Shown: positions 57,250 through 64,000 of the stretch, piece by piece
Layout of the letters: each line of letters opens with the position of its first letter
Numbering within the stretch: the stretch's first letter is position 1
Source: JAPORK01 sp026710285
GTDB taxonomy: Bacteria; Pseudomonadota; Gammaproteobacteria; Pseudomonadales; Endozoicomonadaceae
Assembly: GCA_965201045.1 (NCBI GenBank)
Contig: OZ241746.1
Coordinates: forward strand, 124,001-188,000
Length of the DNA stretch: 64,000 nt
Reading direction: 5' to 3'
Notes under the pieces: model-generated
Databases searched by the model: none
What the model saw: only the letters and a program-made list of their open reading frames with translations
Told to the model about the DNA's origin: nothing
Translations under genes and position numbers: made by a program

Positions 57250-60200
57250 TTAAAAAACAGTATAAGCCTCCACAAAACGATAAGCAGAGTCACCCCACCA
57301 AATATATGTTCGCATGATAATACCATACATATTATTATACTGTGCTACTGTCAAACAATCATTATTTTGATCAGTATAAGCGACAAAAACTCCTCGCATA
57401 TTACGTCCAATAAACCGTAGATTATCTGTACCGGGGGATAAATCTTCAGGCATCTGACGGCTGTTGTTGAATTTTATTGGTCCAAAGGGTTCAAACAATT
57501 TTCCGGCAGCCTCTCGTTCAGTTTCTGACACAAAAGGACCAAGCAAAGAAGAATATCTGTCACTCTGTTCCATTGCTGTTAAATACTCATCGACGCTATC
57601 TAAGTTCACGAGTTTTTGGCTGAGCTTTGATGCTGTCAATAATGCTGCTACATTATCATCCATCGATCCCACATTTTTTAAAGCAGATACAGCATCATCA
57701 ACATCTTCATCACTATGAAGCATCAGATAACCTGTACCATTTTCTTCATTTATCCTAAGATGTGGGTTTTCATTAAGTAATTTTTCTGCAAAACTGTCAG
57801 GTGGCTCTTCTCTTATTACAGGTAATTCTGTAGTGTTAAGTACACGCAATGGGATATCTTCAAGTTGCTCATATATAGCTTCAGAAGACAGTTCTACGGC
57901 ATCAGCAAGGCGCCACATACCAGCTATTCGCTGAACACCTTTTACAAGACCCACACCTAATGCTGCTGAATCTACGGCAAACGTAGTGAGTACTGCAATA
58001 CTACCTGTAATTGCACCGATAATAGCCATGGATTTACTCTTAGTTTGCAGCGCTGAAACGAGTGAAACACCAAATAAACCTGCAAAGACTGTTGCAGCAA
58101 ATGCAGCTTTTGGGGGATCTCTAAAAGCTGCAAGCGTACCAAGCCCTACACTTAACATAGAAATGATCCCTGTGACAACTGATCCTACAACATTAGCCCA
58201 ATATTTATGTATAAAACCAAATCCAAAAGTTGCAATAGCGTTTGCTATTCTGAGCCCTCTCCCCATGGATTGCGGTATATTACCATCAGGATCATTCTTC
58301 ATAATTGGATTATTAGCAGCAAAAATATAACCATCACCTGCCGGATCTTCACTGATAAAATAGTGTTGTTGAGGATTATACGTACGATGACCAGCACCAA
58401 GAAACTGCCAGTGCGTAACAGGATCAGTGCGTTCACCATTAAATCCGGTTAATAGTTGTTGATAAAATGGTACAGAAGATTCCGAATGATGCCAGGGCAT
58501 ACCATAAGGACTGTAAGTGTTAGATTGACTCAGTACATACTGACCATTTAGCTTATTTTGAGTGAGAACACCGGTAATATCTCCTTTGTAATTTTTTTCA
58601 TAATACTGATCAATCACTCCATCCATGGTTCTGGCAATATTTTTATATCCAACCATATGTGTCGTTTTGTCCTGATACGAGTAAATACTTTCATTGATCA
58701 GATGACGATCATGATAAAAAAGATGGTGAATACTGAAGGGAGTTTTTTCCATCACCTCTTTATCACTTCCATTATAACCGTAGCAACTGTGCTCACCTTC
58801 CATGGTTATTACACTAGTCATTTGATTAAGCGGATTATAAGTTATTCGGTTACCTTGTGCATCGGTAATCATATTACCTGCTGTATCATAATTAAAATCT
58901 CTTACAACAGGTGCATTATTATTCCAGCGGGTGCTAACACTTTGAAAACGTAATGGTATATTATCATAATAATGATACGAGATTATTTTGCTCAAAGTGG
59001 TTGTTGCTGAGGAATTCTGTAATACTTCTTTTAATTCCGTCATACGGTTTAATGGATTAAAGTAATAATTCTGCCGGATAATAACCGGTGCATTATTTAA
59101 ACCTGAGCCTGTAAAAGCACTGTCCCGGGGACAAAGCGGTAAACCAGCTGAACCATGACAAGTCATGGCAATCAGATTGTTTTGTGTATCGTATCGGTAA
59201 TTCAACCAACTTGTCTTATTATTTTTTCCCTGTTGCTTTAAACTGATAATATTGTTAACTGCATCATAGGTATAATTCCATTGAAATAATAACTGATTAT
59301 TTAATATATCTTTTACCTGACGCCGACGACCATAGCCGTCATAATCTATGCTTCTTTGCATACCACTACCATAACGAATTGAACTGGCACGTGAAAAATC
59401 ATCGTAGACAGACTCTGTCAACAACTGGCGTCGATTCTGCAAAGTCTGATAGTATAATGCGGTTATTCTCCCTAATGAATCATATTTTGTTAAGGTCTTA
59501 TTACCATCAATATCTGTTACAGCAATTACACGACGATTTAAGTCATAAAACCACTGCAATTTATAGCTTCGATCTCCATTTTGCCCTGTGTGTATTTCTT
59601 GCTGTAATGCACCATCATCATCATAAACATATCGGGTTATTCCTGTTGAATCGGTTTTTTTTATGAGCAACGAAGTAACCGGATTATAATCACTTTTTAA
59701 GTATAATTTTTCATCAATATATTTGGCAACAGGTAAGCCTAAAAGATTGTATTGAAATGAAATAATATGCCCTGCCGGTGTTACTATTGTGACCAGATTA
59801 CCATCAGCATTGTAAGTGTAAGTCGTCAGTTGCTGTGATGCATTTCTTCTCCACATCAACTGTCCGGCAGGGTTATATTGTGCTGAATACATTAACCAGC
59901 CATCAAATCCGGCAGATGTTTTATATTTTTTATATGCATTAATCAAATGCCCTGTTAAATCGTAAGAATAATACATTGCATGACCAGAACTATCTTTTAT
60001 TAAAACTACCTCACCCAATGAATTATATGTTTTGGTTATCGTTCTTCCGGCAGGATTAGTGGTGGAGATAACCCTCCCAAAGCCATCATAAGCTATCCTG
60101 ATAACTTTTGCTTCTTGTTGCCATTTTTTTTGTTGGCATAGTCTTTTTACTGCAGATAAAGCACCCTGAAAAGCCGGCAATGTGATTTGTTCTATTGGTT

Positions 60201-62727
60201 TATTTAATACATTATAGTGAACCACTGAAACAGCAGAACGTTGATTATAGCGGTTCATTCGATAATGAATCATACATCGCTTAGAATCATTGTATAACTT
60301 AAATACACGCTGACCATCCGGTAATTTAATCTGTGTGACCAAACCCATTTCATCATAGTTATAAGTTGTCATCAGTTTATCGGTTTTTTTCAATGCATTG
60401 ACCATATAACCATATACTTTTGCAAGATGACCGTAACGGTCGTAATCAAACTGCTTTTTTAATAACCACTGACCAGGTTCTGCTCTTCCGGATACAGAAA
60501 CAGTTTCATTCCATTGTTGTAATTTTCTTCCGGCACTGTCAAAGATCACTTTATACTGCAAACCGTTAGCAGCAGTGATTAATACCTGATTCAGTACAGG
60601 AGATACAGTGTATTTATAGTGTATATAAACGGCAAAGGGTGTATGTACTGCTATATCTTGTTGTATTAAACGCCCATAAGTATCATAGTGATAACGAGTG
60701 ATATTGGTTCCAGTAATATTACTTTTCTGTAGAATCTGATTAGTAAAGAGACTGGTTGTAACCGCAGGGAAGCGCTGCAATTTTCCTCTCCCCAGCTCAA
60801 TCGAACTATAGAAGGTTTTACTGTAATTATCACTATCTTTGGTGTAATAATAATGTCTTATTCGTTCAGGTAGCTGAGAAGAATTATTGTAGATTTTTTT
60901 AACAGTAGTTTTTTGCAACAAACCATAGGTTAACGCATTATAAGAATCATGATAATAATAGCGATGAGCAACAATCTGAGCATTGCCTGACTGATGAATC
61001 TGGTGGTCCAGCACCAGAATATAACCGCCGCCATTACGATTTGATTCACGTCGATAATAATCGTAAGTGGTCACGGGTAATGTTGCAACATGCTGTCTAC
61101 TGGTTATTTTTTTTGATGGATAAACAGTCATTGATTCAGGTAAGATACTAAACATCCACTCTTTAGACACCGCAGGACAAGCTGCATCTCCTTTAATTGG
61201 ACAATAAATTGTTTTAACAACACGTCCATAATCGTCTTCATAGCGAATAGTTCTTCCTGACTCATCATAAATTCTGCTCACAGTACTTATATCAGGTTTA
61301 CCATCATTATCACCCCATACTTTAGTTACTGTCTTTAAAGGCAGAGCGTAAGTAGCCGGTAAATCTTTAAAAGTAGTATGAGCACAACTATTATGCTGAT
61401 CAGCTCGACAGTAAAAATTGTTAATCTCCGATAAAATGTGCCCTGTCCGGTCAGAAATTTTTTTATCATTAATTAACAGGTGATACTTATTGTATGTTCT
61501 GATCTCTTTAACAAGCTTATTATCTTCAAGCGTTTGATAGGTATAATCAGCAGGCACTTCAAATAACCGATCTCGTCCTGAATAATCCGCAGCAGGAGAA
61601 AGCCCTGAATTAAAACCCAGATAATTATGATTATTGGTATTGGTTTCAGAATAAGCATAATGCGTAACCAAAGGCGGTTGATTGATACCGGTTATTACTG
61701 TTTCAGAAGAGACAGCACACAATGATATATTTGCTCTTCTACCCGTTGTCATCATTCTGATTGCATTGGTACAGTTATAGGAAAATATTTTTTTCAAACC
61801 GGTCGGATAATCAAGTTCAGTAATTAAATGCCTCTTATATACAATATAAATACCTGATTCATTAAGACTGTTTTGCACAGGCAATACAATGGATTGAAGC
61901 TGGTTGTTTGAATTGTTGATACGCACTTTAACCGGTTGTCCTTCGGTTCCCTGACTAATAACGATTATATAATTTTCATGATAAATAATTTTTATGCAAT
62001 GGTTCTGATTGTCATTAATACTTGTTAACAAGTGAGTTCCGGGTGCATAGAAAAAGTTAACGGCATTGCCATTCTGTTGCTCCAAACGAATTTCATAACC
62101 TTCATTATTGAGTATTTCACGTAAGCCATTTGCATAAGTAATGATCAAACTATTGTGTCTGTTATTTCGAATATCGATATCTTTTAGTTTATGGTAAAGT
62201 GGTTTCCACTTATTATCAGCTTCTCTTTGCAGATGAAAGCTTTGTCCAGTGCTTGTAGTTAACTGATTATCACGTACATTAAAATGTGTTAAATTCCATG
62301 ACCATCCAGCACCTAAAGCATCAGGGTTAGCGGTACTGCCACTGCTGTAGTTTATTTTTAAAGCAATATCAGGACCATGTCCAAGATTGCTGATCATACT
62401 ACCAACTTTTATAAAAACTGTTAATATTCCTGTGCGCGGGTCTGTTTGTGTATTCCATGTTTTATCAAAATTAAAAGCATCAGACCATGGTTCTGTCTGA
62501 TTATCTACATCAGTTAACAGTTGTTTTTTATCACTATAATTGCCGGAAGATTTTTTTGTATTTTTGTTAGAAGTTATATCTGACAGATTTTGATTTTCTG
62601 TATTTGATCGTACTAGCGATGATGAAGAAGGCATGGCTGCATACAGCAGACCACAAAGAATAACGGGTAAAAATGATAGGATGAAAAATATCAGCATCCT
62701 AATTTTTTTATTACATCGTTTATTCAT
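57250..62727 (-). CDS. RHS/YD-repeat giant J, divergent subfamily without Cys/His pair
   Basis: An 1825-residue protein, the duplicate of I with scattered differences over the core. The differences thicken in the C-terminal 150 residues (for example YLMLHSDEDVDDAVS and YNNMYGIIMRTYIWW against YSHMQGIIVRISVRS in I), suggesting that this part evolves faster. As in I, the Cys and His positions of the B-H domain are Ala and Ala/Phe. The hydrophobic region before it is also altered. The start at 62727 has no strong Shine-Dalgarno; the Met at codon 11 is an alternative start but has AGG too close. The GAGT microsatellite lies 39-72 bp upstream. Confidence 0.9.
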   Translation of the reverse strand: MNKRCNKKIRMLIFFILSFLPVILCGLLYAAMPSSSSLVRSNTENQNLSDITSNKNTKKSSGNYSDKKQLLTDVDNQTEPWSDAFNFDKTWNTQTDPRTGILTVFIKVGSMISNLGHGPDIALKINYSSGSTANPDALGAGWSWNLTHFNVRDNQLTTSTGQSFHLQREADNKWKPLYHKLKDIDIRNNRHNSLIITYANGLREILNNEGYEIRLEQQNGNAVNFFYAPGTHLLTSINDNQNHCIKIIYHENYIIVISQGTEGQPVKVRINNSNNQLQSIVLPVQNSLNESGIYIVYKRHLITELDYPTGLKKIFSYNCTNAIRMMTTGRRANISLCAVSSETVITGINQPPLVTHYAYSETNTNNHNYLGFNSGLSPAADYSGRDRLFEVPADYTYQTLEDNKLVKEIRTYNKYHLLINDKKISDRTGHILSEINNFYCRADQHNSCAHTTFKDLPATYALPLKTVTKVWGDNDGKPDISTVSRIYDESGRTIRYEDDYGRVVKTIYCPIKGDAACPAVSKEWMFSILPESMTVYPSKKITSRQHVATLPVTTYDYYRRESNRNGGGYILVLDHQIHQSGNAQIVAHRYYYHDSYNALTYGLLQKTTVKKIYNNSSQLPERIRHYYYTKDSDNYSKTFYSSIELGRGKLQRFPAVTTSLFTNQILQKSNITGTNITRYHYDTYGRLIQQDIAVHTPFAVYIHYKYTVSPVLNQVLITAANGLQYKVIFDSAGRKLQQWNETVSVSGRAEPGQWLLKKQFDYDRYGHLAKVYGYMVNALKKTDKLMTTYNYDEMGLVTQIKLPDGQRVFKLYNDSKRCMIHYRMNRYNQRSAVSVVHYNVLNKPIEQITLPAFQGALSAVKRLCQQKKWQQEAKVIRIAYDGFGRVISTTNPAGRTITKTYNSLGEVVLIKDSSGHAMYYSYDLTGHLINAYKKYKTSAGFDGWLMYSAQYNPAGQLMWRRNASQQLTTYTYNADGNLVTIVTPAGHIISFQYNLLGLPVAKYIDEKLYLKSDYNPVTSLLIKKTDSTGITRYVYDDDGALQQEIHTGQNGDRSYKLQWFYDLNRRVIAVTDIDGNKTLTKYDSLGRITALYYQTLQNRRQLLTESVYDDFSRASSIRYGSGMQRSIDYDGYGRRRQVKDILNNQLLFQWNYTYDAVNNIISLKQQGKNNKTSWLNYRYDTQNNLIAMTCHGSAGLPLCPRDSAFTGSGLNNAPVIIRQNYYFNPLNRMTELKEVLQNSSATTTLSKIISYHYYDNIPLRFQSVSTRWNNNAPVVRDFNYDTAGNMITDAQGNRITYNPLNQMTSVITMEGEHSCYGYNGSDKEVMEKTPFSIHHLFYHDRHLINESIYSYQDKTTHMVGYKNIARTMDGVIDQYYEKNYKGDITGVLTQNKLNGQYVLSQSNTYSPYGMPWHHSESSVPFYQQLLTGFNGERTDPVTHWQFLGAGHRTYNPQQHYFISEDPAGDGYIFAANNPIMKNDPDGNIPQSMGRGLRIANAIATFGFGFIHKYWANVVGSVVTGIISMLSVGLGTLAAFRDPPKAAFAATVFAGLFGVSLVSALQTKSKSMAIIGAITGSIAVLTTFAVDSAALGVGLVKGVQRIAGMWRLADAVELSSEAIYEQLEDIPLRVLNTTELPVIREEPPDSFAEKLLNENPHLRINEENGTGYLMLHSDEDVDDAVSALKNVGSMDDNVAALLTASKLSQKLVNLDSVDEYLTAMEQSDRYSSLLGPFVSETEREAAGKLFEPFGPIKFNNSRQMPEDLSPGTDNLRFIGRNMRGVFVAYTDQNNDCLTVAQYNNMYGIIMRTYIWWGDSAYRFVEAYTVF

Positions 62728-62765
62728 TTTAAGCCGTAACGTAACAATTAAATAATTAATTAATT

Positions 62766-62799
62766 GAGTGAGTGAGTGAGTGAGTGAGTGAGTGAGTGA
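62766..62799. repeat. GAGT tetranucleotide microsatellite upstream of giant J
   Basis: Eight perfect GAGT units plus GA, starting 39 bp before the ATG of J. The homologous site upstream of I has a single unit. The tract lies where a promoter spacer or 5' untranslated region would be, so slippage could change J expression. It is outside the coding region, so no frame change is involved. Confidence 0.9.
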
Positions 62800-62979
62800 A
62801 ATTAATTTGCTTGAATATAAAAATTTGTTAGTTCCTCTTTACAATAAACAGAGGTGTTGTATTGATCGTCTGCTGGTTACAGACGCTTAACTAAACTGTT
62901 TATATTTGATGAACTGAAACTATTTTAAGTGTATGGAGTACCAGAAATATTTTTAAATGTAGTGCATCATTGATAATGA
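62800..62979. other. Distal spacer J-K
   Basis: About 180 bp homologous to the region upstream of I. It includes the CGTCTG/CAGACG hairpin at about 62867-62885 and no gene. Confidence 0.4.
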
Positions 62980-64000
62980 TTAAAATACAATATACTCATA
63001 TACTTGATAGTACGGTGTTTTTGTGTCTGCATGGAACCGATCAATAATACATCTTGTATAGTCATATCTCGCTATCATCAAATTAGCATTATTTTCATCA
63101 AAATAAATTACAAAAGTACCTACTGTACGGTGTCGTACAATAAAATATCCAACCGTTGGATCAACAGAAAGCTGAGCAGATAAAAGACTATAATCATCTG
63201 TTTCAAATTCACCAAAGGGTTTAAATAATTGGTTCATTGCCTCTTTTTTTATATCTGAGATATAAGGACTAAACAACTCAGAAGATCTTTTGTCTGTTTC
63301 TATTGCCGCTAAATATTCATCTATACTATTTAAATTTAATGGTTTTCCACTCAGTTTTGATGCTGTTAATGCTGCTGCTATGCTATTATCCATTTTACCT
63401 CTTGCATACCGTAAAGCAACTACTGCATCATCAACTTGTTTATCCGATTGCAGCGTCAGATAACTTGCTTCATTTTCTCTGGTTATCATTAGCTCTGGAT
63501 CAAACCTCAGTAAATCTTTTCCTAAGTCTGCCTGCATCTCTGCACTTCTGAGTACACGCATTGGAATAGCTTCCACTTGACTGGTTATATTTTCAGAAAC
63601 TTCAGCTGCACCAAATGCAGACAACGTATTGGTAATGGCTTTAACTCCGTTGAAAATAGCCCTGCCCACTATTGACGTACCTACTGCAATGGTAGTAACT
63701 AATGCAATACTGCCTATAACTACTCCTGCAACATCCATCTCTCTGCTGGCAGGTTCCAGTTCTGCTAAAAATGGTACAATACCCAGCCCGGAATTGAAAG
63801 TATAACCAACCACAGCAACAAGAAAATCTCCTGTTACTGACAAAACAGCAACAGCTGTACTTATTACAAAAGCTGTCCCTAAAATTAATGTTCCCACAAT
63901 AGCAGCCCATCGCTTATGCGTGGCAGAAAGCCCAAGCGTTGTAATATAGTTTGTTATTCTTAAAGCTTTACCCATTGGTCGGGACGTATTACCATCAGGA
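62980..64000 (-). CDS. RHS/YD-repeat giant K, C-terminal part (5' end beyond window edge)
   Basis: The last 339 or so codons of a third member of the I/J subfamily. The frame is open to the right edge, where it begins PDGNTSRPMGKALR, the end of the DPDGN core motif. A hydrophobic region follows, richer in Gly/Val/Ala than in I or J, then the C-terminal domain: LQSDKQVDDAVVALRYARG, DNSIAAALTASKLSG, LNLNSIDEYLAAI and GTFVIYFDENNANLM, with the final VYEYIVF. The Cys and His positions of B-H are again absent. It is clearly more divergent from I and J than those are from each other. Confidence 0.88.
   Translation of the reverse strand, partial: PDGNTSRPMGKALRITNYITTLGLSATHKRWAAIVGTLILGTAFVISTAVAVLSVTGDFLVAVVGYTFNSGLGIVPFLAELEPASREMDVAGVVIGSIALVTTIAVGTSIVGRAIFNGVKAITNTLSAFGAAEVSENITSQVEAIPMRVLRSAEMQADLGKDLLRFDPELMITRENEASYLTLQSDKQVDDAVVALRYARGKMDNSIAAALTASKLSGKPLNLNSIDEYLAAIETDKRSSELFSPYISDIKKEAMNQLFKPFGEFETDDYSLLSAQLSVDPTVGYFIVRHRTVGTFVIYFDENNANLMIARYDYTRCIIDRFHADTKTPYYQVYEYIVF

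Noticed and set aside
1..64000. CRISPR array, PAAR/VgrG, Tc-toxin A/B components, tRNA or rRNA
   Set aside because: I looked for regularly spaced short repeats, the usual motifs and cloverleaf-like structures and found none that I could support.

Overview
The window is AT-rich bacterial DNA dominated by one gene family. Nine complete and two edge-cut genes, each about 5.5 kb (1825-1852 codons), encode RHS/YD-repeat giants and fill most of the 64 kb. All of them lie on the minus strand. The few housekeeping genes present (EngB GTPase, RdgB/HAM1 nucleotide pyrophosphatase, a membrane acyl desaturase) fit a gammaproteobacterium. The low GC, degraded mobile elements, pseudogenes and expanded toxin-like family suggest a host-associated or symbiotic lifestyle. 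The taxonomic call is an inference; there is no rRNA in the window.

Layout: (1) 1-46135 is a head-to-tail array of eight RHS genes (A partial, B to H). It is interrupted at 9.4-11.4 kb by a scar holding a broken small gene, a broken VOC/glyoxalase-like gene, a 33-codon stump of another RHS gene and a 205-bp MITE with 10-bp target duplications. (2) 46136-46800 holds decayed RHS fragments and an unrecognised segment. (3) 46774-51380 is the non-RHS island: desaturase, an IS5-type transposase fragment, a membrane-anchored hypothetical protein, engB and rdgB. (4) 51395-64000 is a second, more divergent RHS array (I, J and partial K). It abuts rdgB tail to tail and carries a duplicated copy of the rdgB 3' end, which records an unequal tandem duplication.

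Each giant has its own N-terminal hydrophobic export or anchor segment, a variable linker, a VDPRTG-type N-terminal domain and a long YD-repeat shell. The shell closes at a DPSGN or DPDGN motif (the position of the Rhs core end), and is followed by an Ala/Gly-rich hydrophobic stretch and a C-terminal domain of about 230 residues. In B to H that C-terminal domain keeps an invariant Cys (CDTG) and an invariant His (GY[N/D]HI) about 90 residues apart. This suggests, but does not prove, a papain-like cysteine protease or transferase effector. In I, J and K a recognisably related domain lacks both residues. No immunity-like gene, PAAR, VgrG or Tc-toxin A/B partner is present, and the spacers between giants are only about 100-420 bp. 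The array therefore looks more like a diversified set of secreted or host-directed effectors than a classical Rhs toxin/immunity locus. Mosaic blocks shared between copies, near-identical spacers and an expanded GAGT microsatellite upstream of J point to continuing recombination and possible phase variation.
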